Part shown: positions 31,883 through 46,370 of the stretch, one piece after another
How the letters are laid out: the number at the start of each line of letters is the position of its first letter
Position numbering within the stretch: the first letter of the stretch is position 1
Notes under the pieces: generated by a model
Database searches by the model: none
What the model was told of the DNA's origin: nothing
The model's input: only the letters and a program-made list of their open reading frames with translations
NCBI GenBank assembly: GCA_001936135.1
Contig: CP012816.1
Location: forward strand, 2,359,501 to 2,423,500
Source: Saccharomycopsis fibuligera x Saccharomycopsis cf. fibuligera
Taxonomy: Eukaryota; Ascomycota; Saccharomycetes; Ascoideales; Saccharomycopsidaceae
DNA: 64,000 bases
Direction of reading: 5' to 3'
Program-made: the position numbers and the translations under genes

Positions 31883-32637
31883 TCACTTTCCCCCATTCTC
31901 AACTAGCTTTTTGTTCTGAAAATCCAATTCTTGAATCCTTTTTTTTGCACTCAAAATCTGTTCCTGCACCGCCACTAATCCCTGGTTAATCCTAAATAAC
32001 TCTTCCGCTTCCAATTCCAAACTAAAAACATTCTCCAGAGTTTTCTTGGTCTGTAACAAATGGCCCGGCTTGTCCGTTAACACTTTGAAAAACTCTTCTG
32101 TTGGCTCGTTAAAAATCAACTCATCATAAAGGATCGACTCCACTGTACCGTCTTCTTTAGCCACTCCTGCGCTTAAGTTTGGTGCTGTACCCACAGGCAT
32201 CAAATTATTATATGGATGTAATTTCAAATGATGATAGAATTGGACTGGTTTTTCATTGGCTTCAGGCTGAAAAAAAATCTTGATAATGATTTCAAACTCG
32301 CCCCATCCTGTCTCAGTAATCTCGAATGGTGGATGCTCAATCGTACGCAATGGATTTCGAATGGTGTCGTGAAGTTTGAAGACTACCTTTTTGATCATCA
32401 GTAAATCTTGTGATTTGGTTGGGTCTCGCACAAATACTGTCCATGAATGAGTGTGATCTTGAGGAACATTTGCTGGCTTGGTCGTGGAATCAAACGGGGT
32501 GGCGGTGTTGCCATATATTATTGGTCTAGCAATAGATATGTTCTGTTTGATGGTGGTTAGTATCTTTTTAATAAGAAAAATGGAAACAAGACTAATGAGT
32601 AAGAACATACCTTCACTCTCTTTGCATGCGGTGCCAT
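31883..32637 (-). CDS. YAF9: YEATS-domain protein Yaf9 (spliced)
   Basis: Yaf9 is shared by the NuA4 acetyltransferase and the SWR1 remodeller and reads acylated histone H3. Exon 1 is 32637-32611, nine codons giving MAPHAKRVK (budding yeast starts MAPTISKRIK). The intron is 32610-32543 (68 nt, GTATGT donor, TACTAAC branch at 32562-32556, CAG acceptor), and exon 2 is 32542-31883. The product is 228 aa, against 226. The YEATS domain is plain: ISIARPIIYGNTA, HTHSWTVFVRDP, MIKKVVFKLHDTIRNP and EITETGWGEFEIIIKIFF. A C-terminal coiled coil follows, for complex assembly. An unspliced reading would give a false hydrophobic N-terminus. Confidence 0.96.
32543..32610 (-). other. YAF9 intron (68 nt)
   Basis: GTATGT donor, perfect TACTAAC branch site 13 nt from a CAG acceptor. 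It follows a 27-nt first coding exon. Confidence 0.95.
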
Positions 32638-33326
32638 ATCTATTATATTCTGTTGTAGATTTTTTGCGCTTATTATTAATATTAATTTTAATTATTGATA
32701 TTATTATCACAGTAACTTTGAATGAAACAATGACCAACAAGAACGACGCAGCCAGCATACACAGCATAATCATCATCATCGATGTTTATTCATTTTTCGC
32801 ATGTTGATGTTGATACTGCGATTTCATCATTATTATAGAGTTACCCTACTATGTTATAGCTCCGGCTATAACATATATAGTTAGCACTGCATACTCAGTA
32901 ACCGCTTTTTTTTCTTTCCTTTCGTAGCAAATCATATCATGAGTTCCTTTCAGTATTATATATATACCGAATACAATACAGAATTTTACTTGCAAAACAA
33001 GCGTGTTAAAATCAAAATTTTTCACTATTTAATTGATAATGGAAAGTACACCCCAACAAAGTTAAATCATTTTCTTACACGCAGATGCTCAAATAATTTT
33101 AAAATACAAGTTCACAACTTTATTTTGCTTCTGTATCACACATGTATGTAAATGAACCTATACAGCTAATTTATTAAATGATGAAAAGTAACATAACTGA
33201 ATCAAGAAAATACGGCGTGATATAATGCAATGGAAGGAAAAGAGGAAACGGAATGAATGAATGAATGAATGAATGAATGACAAAATATTGCTCAAATTAA
33301 ATAAAAATGCATGCATTTTTTATTGC
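32638..33326. other. Intergenic region between YAF9 and TMA46
   Basis: YAF9 promoter and TMA46 3' flank, AT-rich, with a (GAAT)7 repeat at 33251-33279. No gene was seen. Confidence 0.6.
33251..33279. repeat. (GAAT)n microsatellite
   Basis: Seven tetranucleotide units about 50 bases past the TMA46 stop codon. Confidence 0.9.
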
Positions 33327-34684
33327 TTATTTGACTACTTCTTCAGGTGCAGGAACAGTTGTTTGTGCATCACTATTCTGCTGAACTTGGTCAAGGCTAT
33401 CCACCTTGGATACATCTCCATTAATTTTAGTATCAGCCTTGACTTCAGCTTTAGCACCATCGGTAGTCTTTGATGGCTCTTGGTCATCATTTTCAAAATA
33501 ATTGATTGTTCCTTCACCGTAGTCTCTAATATTTTCATCCTTTTCAGCTTCTTTTAATGTCTTTTGGAATTCACTCAAATCCCAAACGTCGTCATCTTCA
33601 CCATTCTTTAATTCACCAGTAGCAGCATCATATCCGCCCTCAGCAATTAATTTGTCTTTGAATCTTTGTTCTATGACTTCCCTACCAGTCATTATCTTCT
33701 TACCATTAGCAGCCACTTTCTTCTTTTCATTGAGTCTCTTAAGCTGATGTTCTTTTTTCCATTTCCGGAAACTTTCTGGAGTGATTGGAGTCAAATTCTT
33801 ACCCAACTTGTCTTTTTCCATTTCGATAAAATCTTCCAATGTAAGCTTTGGTGCATTGTCAGCAGCCAACTGTTCCAATCTTCTTTGCTCTTTAGTTTTA
33901 AGCACAAACCCTTCTGGTAATGAGTGCTTATATTTGCAATCTTTACCACCATTCGGACAAACCCAAAACCAACCATATTTACAATTTTCTACCGCATCAA
34001 GGAAGTACTTGCATACAATATCAGTAGTAGTTTGATTATTACCTTGTTTAGATTTGACAACTTTTCTTAATTTTTCTTCATCCCAATCTTCCATATTGTC
34101 ATTTTCTTTTTCTTCTCTAGCATCGGTGTATAAATCCTTCTTGGCACTCTTACGCCCAATGTTCAAATCATGACTAAATTTGCATCGTTCACCTTTATTA
34201 CATTGACCTTCTTTAAAAAATGCACAAAGCACTGATTTTGGATCAGTACCAAATGGTACCTTCTGTTGAATTATTGGATTATTAAGAAGCAATGCGTCCT
34301 TTTTAGCCTTCTCGGCGGCCGCTTTTTCAGCAGCTCTCTTTTTAGCTAAAGCTTCTTGTTTCTTTGGATCAACTTGCCCTTGAATTTGAGAAATTTGTTT
34401 TTGAACTTTCTTGGATTTATTTTTCTGTAAAAAAGAGATGTTAGTACATTTATTCAAAACCTAATAAAAAGTATAATATGAAAACCAAACCCTCAATCGC
34501 CAATTATCACTGAAGGTAGCATTACCAATTATAATAAATATAATATTAATAATAGTCAATCAAAAAGTAAAATGACACTTACATTCTTTAAACCAAATGT
34601 CTTATCTTGAAGTTCCTTGGCCTTTTTTTGTTTTTGAGCCTTAGATTGACCTCCGCCTTGTTGCTTCTTATTTTTTGGTGGCAT
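33327..34684 (-). CDS. TMA46: DRG-family regulatory protein Tma46 (CCCH zinc finger, spliced)
   Basis: Tma46 (human ZC3H15/DFRP1) binds and stabilises the ribosome-associated GTPase Rbg1/DRG1. Exon 1 is 34684-34583, 34 codons starting MPPKNKKQQGGGQSK and ending DKTFGLKN. The intron is 34582-34425 (158 nt, GTAAGT donor, TACTAAC branch at 34446-34440, CAG acceptor), and exon 2 is 34424-33327. The join DKTFGLKN-KNKSKKVQK matches budding-yeast Tma46. The product is 399 aa, against 345. It has two CCCH zinc fingers (CAFFKEGQCNKGERCKFSH, and a second with CKYGWFWVCPNGGKDCKYKH) and then the DRG-binding DFRP block (KLTLEDFIEMEKDKL, TPITPESFRKWK). The tail is acidic. Confidence 0.95.
34425..34582 (-). 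other. TMA46 intron (158 nt)
   Basis: GTAAGT donor, TACTAAC branch site at 34446-34440 and CAG acceptor. The intron falls between two Lys/Asn codons of the conserved N-terminus. Confidence 0.94.
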
Positions 34685-35054
34685 TGTCCTTCAAGCTTCA
34701 GTTGTATGTGCGATATGAATTTCTGGCTCTTTTCTTTTGTATGAATGTCTAATATAACAGAATATGTGATATACTGCTATGTATCAATACTTGAATCAAT
34801 AAATAGGTCCTCTGTTAGGTTTGCTGTGTATGAGTAAAAGCTGTAGTGTAAACCAAAAAAAAAAAAAAGGAAACCCCAATATTTCAGAATGATAATGCTT
34901 GGTTCTTTTTTATTTTTAAGTGTCTAAAAGTGCAAAACTATCCCGTAAGGTTAACTGGAATATATGTGCGTGGCTAGAGCTTTCTTTGTCTCTAACTGTC
35001 TAAATTGTCTATTTTTCAAACGTTCGTTCTCCAAAAGCACAAGCTCAAACAGCC

Positions 35055-35085
<31 letters not shown>

Positions 35086-36056
35086 AAGCAGAAAAAAAAA
35101 ATGTAAAATATGACGTTAACCGATTTTTTCAAAAGTCTCGCGGCGGGCGAGACTTTTGTCTGTCGCCCGCCGTGAGACTTTTGTCTGTCGCTCACCGGTT
35201 TTTTCTTCCATTCGTTTCTTTTCTTTGCTCAGCGTCTAACTGTCTTCAATCGCACTATAAATGGCGGGGCAGAAGTTTAAGCTTAGAGCTTATAGCTGAC
35301 TAAGCTATTACCCTTCTTTGATTACATTATTATTCAAGATTCAAAATTTTCAACTGAATTAAATGTTAGCATCCGAACAACAGCTGAAAAAAAAAATTTT
35401 AGGTCCGCAATATGAGATTCATTCATGACCGGGTAACAAATTCAATGCATTAGTCTTCCGGATCTAGATTTAAGGTGGGTCAGGAACCACAGACCGGGGA
35501 CTAGGGGCCAGGGTCCAAAGGCCAGGGTCCCAGTAAATTAGGAAAAGATATAGCCGTATTGTCTTGATGTCAAACATCAAAAAGCCTCGCTTATTGCATT
35601 TTTAGTACCTTATCGGGGGTGGTGTAAGGGTGGTAAACAAAAAATTGGCCGAAATTATTTAAAGCAGTCTAATATGAATTGATTTAATAAAGCTTTGTGT
35701 CAATTTTTTGTTTATTTTATATATATTAGCAGTCTATTTACTTTTTTTATTTTTATTTTTTTGTCAAATTAAAAGTTTCAAAGTTAGTAAGAGGCACTAT
35801 AGCCCACTTAGAAAAGTAATTAAATGACAAATGGTGTAAACGAAAAGGTAAAAAGAATTTTCAATAAAAGCAATAACATAAAAATTAAAATAAATAAATT
35901 AATTATAAAAAGATAAATATTAAGTGCGATGGTTAAAAAAGGTGATGTCTAAAAGATCCTTGAGATGCATAAATGGAGAAGTGAATCATTAAATATTGTA
36001 AAAAAGAAACTGAAAGAACAATGTCGCAAGTCTGAATGTAAAATCAAGTAAGAAAT
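34685..36056. other. TMA46 promoter / GFA1 downstream region with GC-rich hairpin
   Basis: About 1.4 kb. It contains a 29-base A tract (35055-35083), a GC-rich hairpin and direct repeat (35130-35191), a palindromic AGCTTA-type patch near 35280, and a short tandem GGCCAGGGTCC repeat near 35506-35531. GFA1-proximal DNA is very AT-rich. No gene was seen. Confidence 0.55.
35130..35191. repeat. GC-rich inverted plus direct repeat element
   Basis: Arms 35130-35149 and 35164-35183 are complementary over 20 bases with one G/T mismatch. The loop is itself a small hairpin (AGAC-TTTT-GTCT). The 18-base unit GAGACTTTTGTCTGTCGC occurs twice, at 35149-35166 and 35174-35191. It lies about 450 bases upstream of TMA46. 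Confidence 0.88.
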
Positions 36057-39512
<3,456 letters not shown>

Positions 39513-41090
39513 ATGTTGCTGAAGGGATCTCTGTGCTGTTCGTCAAATATGGCAAAGCGCTTAGGGCCGGCATTCCAGCATGCTTACCGCTTCAACCGTC
39601 TTCAGGGCAGCAGCAGCAGCAGCAGCAGTCAACGACTATTCTTTTCATCATGCGATTCACCGCGCAGCAGTACGGCAGTATTGAAAAAACCGCACTTCAA
39701 CTACAAAGACATAGTTGCCAACATCGACTTGTACAAGAGCAGCGTTCTTAGAAGAAGCAACAACAATGCTGCTTCCAACGCGCTTTTGAAGCAGTTGGAC
39801 AACTTACCCAAGTTGTACGATCAGCACAAAGCGCTAGTGACAAAGAAGAACCGGATGTTGCTGACCAGAAGCGAATTGCAGCGTCAGTTGAAGGCCGTGG
39901 GCAAGCTGGACGAGCAACAGAGGCAGGAGATTTTGCAAAAACTCAATGAGATCAAAAAGACGATTTCGAGTGAGCTTGGATTATCAGAGCAGTGCGAGCA
40001 GCAGTTGCTTGCAACTTGCGAGTCTATTCCTAACTTGGTGGATGATTCGGTGGAGGATACCGGCTTTACCATAGTAGATTACATCAATGTTCCTCAGCCA
40101 GCAGGCGAGGCGCCGTTGGCGACAGTTGAAGAAAAGACCCGATACTTAGAAGCTACGCTCAAGCCAGATACCAAGCGCAGTCACAAGGAGATTGGCGAAA
40201 AGCTCAAAATGTTTGAGTTCGCCCAAGCGTCTCGCATCAGTGGCTCGTCATGGTACTATTTGATCAACGACGGAGCATTGCTTGAACAGGCGCTTATCCA
40301 GTACGCGCTTAAGCGAGCCCGGACCTCGGGGTTCAGCATGTGCACTCCGCCGTCGATGGTGAAGAGAGAGATCAGTCAAGCCTGCGGGTTCCAGCCTCGT
40401 GATAATAACAACGAGCAGCATGTGTATGAAATAGCAGACGATAATTCCGGCGGAAACAGCAAGAGCGGCGGTGGCGGTGGCAATAGCATGGTTCTCACTG
40501 GTACCGCAGAGATTCCACTTGCCGGGTTTAGCGCCAACACCCTACTACAGCACAGACAACTTCCAAGACGGCTTGTCGGGGTTAGCCGAAGTTACAGAGC
40601 GGAAGCGGGAGCTCGAGGCAAAGATACCAAGGGGCTTTACCGGGTGCACGAATTCAGCAAAGTGGAGCTCTTCACATGGTGCGATGCGGAAAGCTCGCAC
40701 CTTGAGTTCAACAGGATCGTCGATTTCCAGAAGCAGCTTATCGAAAGCTTGGGACTAACAGCGCGGGTCATCAACGTCGGGGCGGACGACTTGGGAGCGC
40801 CAGCATACAAGAAGTTTGACATTGAAGCATGGATGCCTGGCCGGGGGTCATGGGGCGAGCTCACATCAACGTCGACGTGCACAGACTACCAATCGAGACG
40901 ATTTCACACGCGGTACGTGGCCAAGGACAACACACAGCAGTTTGCCCACACGTTGAACGGAACAGCAATGGCGGTGCCTAGGGTGATTGTGGCGATTGTG
41001 GAGAATAACTACGACGCAGAACAGCGCTGTGTGTGGATTCCTGAGGTGCTACGGCCGTACATGGACGACAAGGAGAAGATCGAGTTGTAA
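39513..41090 (+). CDS. DIA4: Mitochondrial seryl-tRNA synthetase
   Basis: It charges mitochondrial tRNA-Ser. The protein is 525 aa. The N-terminus (about 55 residues) is rich in Ser, Arg and Leu and poor in acids, fitting a mitochondrial presequence. A long coiled-coil tRNA-binding arm follows (about 110-175, SELQRQLKAVGKLDEQQRQE). The class II core has motif 2 (RSYRAEAGARGKDTKGLYRV, then HEFSKVELF), the serine-site region (STSTCTDYQSRRFHTRY), and motif 3 near LNGTAMAVPRVIVAIVENN. An unusual Gly-rich insert (NSGGNSKSGGGGGNS) lies just before MVLTGTAEIPLAG. The coding region is GC-richer than its neighbours. Confidence 0.96.
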   Translation: MLLKGSLCCSSNMAKRLGPAFQHAYRFNRLQGSSSSSSSQRLFFSSCDSPRSSTAVLKKPHFNYKDIVANIDLYKSSVLRRSNNNAASNALLKQLDNLPKLYDQHKALVTKKNRMLLTRSELQRQLKAVGKLDEQQRQEILQKLNEIKKTISSELGLSEQCEQQLLATCESIPNLVDDSVEDTGFTIVDYINVPQPAGEAPLATVEEKTRYLEATLKPDTKRSHKEIGEKLKMFEFAQASRISGSSWYYLINDGALLEQALIQYALKRARTSGFSMCTPPSMVKREISQACGFQPRDNNNEQHVYEIADDNSGGNSKSGGGGGNSMVLTGTAEIPLAGFSANTLLQHRQLPRRLVGVSRSYRAEAGARGKDTKGLYRVHEFSKVELFTWCDAESSHLEFNRIVDFQKQLIESLGLTARVINVGADDLGAPAYKKFDIEAWMPGRGSWGELTSTSTCTDYQSRRFHTRYVAKDNTQQFAHTLNGTAMAVPRVIVAIVENNYDAEQRCVWIPEVLRPYMDDKEKIEL

Positions 41091-41110
41091 GTGTGTGTGT
41101 GTGTGTGTGT
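41091..41110. repeat. (GT)n microsatellite
   Basis: Ten GT units immediately after the DIA4 stop codon. Confidence 0.9.
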
Positions 41111-42233
41111 ATAGATGGACATGTACTGTAGATATATATGGCTATGCCTGTACTGGCGTATGAATCTAGATCAGCAGGATGGACGACTGTAATTGGTGGC
41201 ATCTCACTCACTGTATATACATGATGCATTTTTGTGCCATAGTGTGATGTGCCTGGCGGACGTGCTCTTTTCCGGGTAGCCGCAGATGGCGTGTGACGGG
41301 TACAGCGCAGCGACAATCCCGGCACGCTAAGAATTGCACTTGCAATTGCAATCAACAAGTGGACTGGTGCTGCCAACGCTATTGTCAACACACCCGCGAT
41401 CCTAGTAGTCTCTCTTCTTCCACATCTCAGGAAACGCGTGTTGATAAAGCATCTCCAGCAACAAGACAAAACAGTGCGTAAACATCGACAGCAGCTACGG
41501 CTACGGCTACAACCACAACCACAACCACAGCAGCTCCAAGTCGACGACAAAGCCAGCGCTTATACTGCCAACAGCATCTCCGGTCTCTAGTCTCCGTGAC
41601 TTTATTGAAGCAGCGATCGCCCCAGCGGATTATTTGCTGCAGTGCTGCGTGCTGAACAGTTTCATCTTTCCGTCTAGCCACTACACTAGCCACTTGCACA
41701 TCTACAAGCAACAACAATTACTTTTACTATCATCATATTGAAGACTACCGCATCTCTCTACGGTCAGGCAACCACTACGCGTGAAACAAACCCGCACTAG
41801 TATCCCAACACCAACCCCACCACCGCCGCCGCCGCCGCCACAAAACCAACAACTGCCTAAGCGCCCGGTGCACTCCACAGTACAGCCAAACACGACAGCT
41901 CAACTCACGTTAACTCACTTTAACTCACACCAACTCAGTGTCTGTGGTCAGTTCACAAAACCCGTTCCATCTACCATCTCTCTTTCCAGCTCCCCAGACA
42001 CTCTTTTCCCCTGTGGTCTACCAGAAATCTGCTTCTGCTTGCACTTTTACTTGCACTTCTACCTGTACTTGTACTTGTACTTGTACTTGTGCTTGTGCTT
42101 CTGCTTCCGCTTCTGCTTCTACTTCTGCTTCTGTCTCCGTTCCCTTGATTCTGGTTCTTGCCTGTTCGCCTTTTTCCTCTTCTCTCCGTTCTCTCTGTTG
42201 ATCTTTTTTTCTCTTCCCACTTAGTCTCTCTTG

Positions 42234-42262
42234 CTCTCTCTCTCTCTCTCTCGCGCGCGCGC
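42234..42262. repeat. (CT)n followed by (CG)n microsatellite
   Basis: A CT run passes directly into a short CG run about 85 bases upstream of the DMA1 start. Confidence 0.88.
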
Positions 42263-42346
42263 CTTTCTTTTTTTCCTGTTTTACTTTTTTTTCCTTTTAC
42301 CTTTTTCTTGTTGTTCCTTTTTAATTTTCCCCTGTGAGCGTCTTTA

Positions 42347-43954
42347 ATGTCCAATCACCAGGCCTCTTCATCGCCATCCTCTCACACTACCTCGCCTTTG
42401 TACTCTGTTAGCACGCCAGGCTCTTCCTTTGAACACCCCTCCCCTGCCGTCTCGTCTCAAAAGAGAAAACTCCGTCCTTCCACAGGCTCCTTTGGCGCAA
42501 ACTTGCTCCAGTCGTTTACTTCCTCATTCAGACATACAACCTATCTATTCGACAGTCTAAGCTTGGGCAGTAATAGCGGCAGCACTGCCAATAATATTAA
42601 CGATTCCAATATCAACTCCGCAATGGCAACTATCAGCAACAACACCCACAGCACCAGCAGCAATAGCAGCAGCCATAACACGGTTGACCCAAATCAACAG
42701 CCAGCCTCTGTTTCAAGAAACGCTACAAGCCTTAGTATCAGTGCGGCTTCCGCTAACCATCAGCAGCACCAGCACCAGCACCAGCACCAGCAACGGGTGG
42801 ATGCCGATATCGCCAACCCTAACATGCCAACTCCGAATATCCCACACCAAGGTTTAGCTGATCAAGACCCCATACTAACTCCACCGACCGCCAGCCAATC
42901 ACAGTTCAACGATAACCAACATCAACACCATCAGCAACATCACCGTCAGCAACATCACCATAGCAACAGTCATCACAACCACCGTCATCAGGACCATGGC
43001 CATGCTTCTGCTACGGCAAACGCGCCGCCAGCGACAGCGACGGCGACGACGGCGACGGTGGCGGCGGTGGCTGCTACTGCTCAAGCTGCTCAAGCTCAAG
43101 CTGCTGCTGCCAAGTCGTTTGAAGACGAAGTTCCCAAAAGAAACAAGAACGGCACTTATTCCATCAGATTAACCCCATATGTGGATAGTAACTCGACTTC
43201 TTCTGCCCTCTACTTTGGTCCTATTGTACGGAAGCTCAAACCCGGACATACCCTCCCCATTGGAAGATATACGGAAAAGACTAAGGAAGCTTTGACTGCT
43301 TCCGCCAATTCCTCTTCCCCGGTGGTCTTTAAATCTAAAGTGGTTAGCAGAACTCATGCAGAAATTGGCGTTGACGATGACGGCAACTGGTACTTGAGAG
43401 ATTTGAAATCGTCATCAGGAACTTTTCTCAACCACCGCAGATTATCGTCAGCAAATCAAGAGAGCGAACTGTTTCACTTCAAAGAAGGCGATTTGCTACA
43501 ACTAGGCATGGATTTTAGAGGTGGGACAGAAGAAATTTATCGTTGCGTGAAAATGAGAATTGAGTTGAATAAATCTTGGATTCGGAAAACTAAAGCTTTT
43601 AGTAAAGAAGCGCATGAGAGAATCAAACAGCTTAATCCAGACTCACAATCCAAAGATCAAATTCAATGCGTTATTTGCTTGGATGATATCAAGCCATGCC
43701 AAGCAGTGTTTATAAGCCCCTGCTCGCATTCGTATCACTATAAGTGTATAAGAAGGGTGATATTCAAGACATATCCTCAATTTTTGTGTCCTACATGCAG
43801 AGCGCTTAGTGATTTAGAGGTGGATGAAGATGAAAGTGACAGCGAAACTGAAGAGGATGATGACAATACCACGACTGGTCGTAATAATGGTAATCATAGC
43901 GATGAGGCGAGTTTTCGGTCCGGTATTAGTGACCTAGAAGCAACGACGCATTAG
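42347..43954 (+). CDS. DMA1: FHA-RING E3 ubiquitin ligase of the Dma1/Dma2 (Chfr/RNF8) family
   Basis: Dma proteins are ubiquitin ligases that guard mitotic exit, spindle position and septin-ring assembly. The protein is 535 aa. Residues 1-255 are disordered, with Ser/Thr, Gln/His (HQQHQHQHQHQHQQ) and Ala runs. The FHA phosphothreonine-binding domain (about 264-405) has SKVVSRTHAEIGVD, LKSSSGTFLNHRRLSS and LQLGMDFRGGTEEIYRCVKM, very close to yeast Dma1. The RING (about 440-485) is CVICLDDIKPCQAVFISPC, then HSYHYKC and FLCPTC. An acidic tail ends the protein. The start at 42347 follows a pyrimidine-rich leader. Confidence 0.94.
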   Translation: MSNHQASSSPSSHTTSPLYSVSTPGSSFEHPSPAVSSQKRKLRPSTGSFGANLLQSFTSSFRHTTYLFDSLSLGSNSGSTANNINDSNINSAMATISNNTHSTSSNSSSHNTVDPNQQPASVSRNATSLSISAASANHQQHQHQHQHQQRVDADIANPNMPTPNIPHQGLADQDPILTPPTASQSQFNDNQHQHHQQHHRQQHHHSNSHHNHRHQDHGHASATANAPPATATATTATVAAVAATAQAAQAQAAAAKSFEDEVPKRNKNGTYSIRLTPYVDSNSTSSALYFGPIVRKLKPGHTLPIGRYTEKTKEALTASANSSSPVVFKSKVVSRTHAEIGVDDDGNWYLRDLKSSSGTFLNHRRLSSANQESELFHFKEGDLLQLGMDFRGGTEEIYRCVKMRIELNKSWIRKTKAFSKEAHERIKQLNPDSQSKDQIQCVICLDDIKPCQAVFISPCSHSYHYKCIRRVIFKTYPQFLCPTCRALSDLEVDEDESDSETEEDDDNTTTGRNNGNHSDEASFRSGISDLEATTH

Positions 43955-44109
43955 TGTTTTTTGTTGTGATTACATTTTTCACAAAGGCGCCAAGTTTATT
44001 CTGTTTTATCTGGTTATTATTGTTTGTTGTCTATTTTTCGTTTTCATTCCGCATGCTCGTTTTAAAGCCCACTTTTGTTTGTCTTGTTTACTTTCTATTT
44101 TTTTCTTGC

Positions 44110-44164
<55 letters not shown>

Positions 44165-45475
44165 TATGTTTTGGATGTGATTAGTATAGCTTATTTATTT
44201 TGTACCCTCTTTTTTCATATTTTAGTCATTAGATTTGTATTTCCTATAAGTTTAGTTTTGTTATATTTCTTTTTTTTTTTTTTTTTTTTATTCAATTTTA
44301 AATTTAATATGTATAGGCAGGAAGCATCATTTACCTGTTTTTTGTTATTGTTTCTTTTCACATCGTACTACATATTTATCGGCAGCCAAAGTATAGCAAC
44401 GAGGATTTTGCTGATGCTTAGAATAATTCTGCTGCTTGTGTTGTCTAGCTTAGTAGCTTTTTTAAGTTTATTTGTCTCGAAATGCTTAGATCACATGCAG
44501 CACTCTCATTTTAGCTTGGAAATGAAGTATTGGTACTAGTTCCCAATTCATGGAGTAATAAGCTCACGAGCGCGTCAACGCATCATTACTACAACTATGA
44601 AGTATACAGATACATACAAATAACGTTATCAGATAGCGATAGACACATTGATAGTACTGTGTAGATTAGGTTTGCTGTTAGAATGCTGCATGTTGGGAGA
44701 GCGTGTGCTCATGAATATAGGACTCCGTGGTGTTAGGTGTTGGATGCCTGAGTTTCGATAAAGAAAGCTTATTAGAGTCCAATATAACAACACCTCCCAA
44801 AACTGCTTTACTTGTCCTGCATGTTTGCAGCTTTGATTTGATGGATCTGTTCAAGATACGGCAAGCCTATTGTCAACTTTGCCATTTTGTCTGACGCGGC
44901 GGCTTTATGAAATCACCATAGATGGTATCGTTGAGCTCTCAGAGCACAATTTCTCTCCTTAATCTTTGCTTTCGGGATACCCAGACGTAAAATGTGCACA
45001 CTGCTTATATATAGCTGCTGGTGCTACCTGCGCGCCAATGATGGGGTCTTTTAATATATCCGTATCATTTCACATACGTTTGCTATCCCTACTGCAGGCC
45101 CCCTTTTATCGTTTTATTGGGTTGTTATTTTTGTTATGCTGTTACACTTTCTTACCATGTTGCACTGTTACGCTATCTTACCAATGCTGTACGGCATCGC
45201 ATCGTTATCGTTGATCCTTTTAAGGGCGGGTGCATGCACCCATCTCTTTTGTTGCAGATTGGGTCGCAAGGTGCTTGAGTGTGTGGGGGGAGTATATGCT
45301 TGCCTACATGTCTGTCGGATTAATATATCTATCTGTAGGGCAAGTTTATTAGTTTTTAGTCTGGAAGCCTTGATTTCTGCAAAATAAAAAAAGACCAAAA
45401 TCATAGTTGTCGGCAGAATCACGGCAAACAGTATAAGCAATGTAATGTGCAAAAAATATAGTTTAGATTTTTCGT
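43955..45475. other. Downstream of DMA1, ATT microsatellite
   Basis: T-rich 3' region with a (TTA)n array (44111-44165) and a T tract near 44270-44290. It continues to the tRNA gene with no credible coding frame. Pyrimidine-rich frames here are low complexity. Confidence 0.55.
44111..44165. repeat. (TTA)n microsatellite
   Basis: About 17 trinucleotide units about 160 bases past the DMA1 stop codon. Confidence 0.92.
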
Positions 45476-45547
45476 AGGTCGTACCCGGATTCGAACCAGG
45501 GTTGTTCGGATCAGAACCGAAAGTGATAACCACTACACTATACAACC
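45476..45547 (-). tRNA. tRNA-Gln (anticodon CUG)
   Basis: A 72-base cloverleaf on the minus strand. The acceptor stem GGTTGTA pairs with TACGACC, and the D-arm is AGTGTAGTGGTTATCACT. The anticodon stem-loop is TTCGGTTCTGATCCGAA, with anticodon CTG at 45514-45512, reading CAG. The T-arm is CCCTGGTTCGAATCCGGG. The internal A and B boxes are intact and there is no intron. It closely resembles yeast tRNA-Gln. The anticodon is CUG (reads CAG), not the CAG anticodon that decodes CUG as Ser in some yeasts. Confidence 0.95.
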
Positions 45548-46370
45548 TTGAACCAGCCTTTTGGCTGCTGGGGACTATTCTGTGCTAACTTTTCAGTAAC
45601 CTGTTGTAATCTCTGAGGACTTCTGCCTGAGACTCCACCCCAATATCGTACTATTCTGGAATTATGCCGAAGTCTTCGCCCATAAATTTCATTATGTGTG
45701 ATTTCTCTTTTGGGTAAACTGCCTCCAGCGGCGGAAGAGCAGTCTGACGTTCGCATGACTACCAGGACAACCAGCAATCAAAGACGCGATGAAAATTTTT
45801 TATCATGTGGACATTATGGGTGAGGAATGAAATTGTTATGTATAACTAGAAAGATAAAATGCCTTTATTTAGCGATGCTGTTCAGGATAAAAGTAAGCAA
45901 AATATGTCTAATTTCCTTACTGACTTCCCTTCACTACTAGAGCAAAGACTAATCTAACCAGTACTGCTCAGAGGTGATTCCCTCAGGTATGAGTAGTAGA
46001 TGATCACCTACTAGATCACCGCACTAATCAGTTAAATAACATTATTGTCTTGGGGGTGGAAGATGGTACTAAAGTGACATCTTTTATTTGACTGTCATAT
46101 CAACAACAATACAACGCGAATAATAACTGTAAAAAGCCACTAAAGTTCCCACCACCAATAGCAGGGTTTTCGCTTACTTAAGATTTTTCTATACCATGCT
46201 CTTACTGGTAGCACACAGAAGCTTATCTAGATAAGAAGAAAAACATAGTGACTGGTGGTTGCATACTTTGCATATAGTAAAAACAACAAGTTTATTTAAA
46301 GTGGCTTACCCTTTCTAGTTTGCACAGCAACATTATGCATGCAGATAAGCTCCGCTATTTGTGAAGAATC

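Larger units (their letters stand above)
41091..42346. other. Intergenic / long DMA1 leader with simple repeats
   Basis: About 1.25 kb. It contains (GT)10 at 41091-41110, Pro/Gln-like low-complexity DNA around 41500-41900, a (ACTTGT)/(GCTTCT) array near 42050-42130, and (CT)n with (CG)n at 42234-42262. The last 400 bases are strongly pyrimidine-rich, typical of a leader. No gene was seen. Confidence 0.55.

Noticed and set aside
35461-35535. Possible LTR or transposon remnant near the GGCCAGGGTCC tandem
   Set aside because: No terminal repeats, target duplications or coding remnants found by eye. Only a short local tandem.
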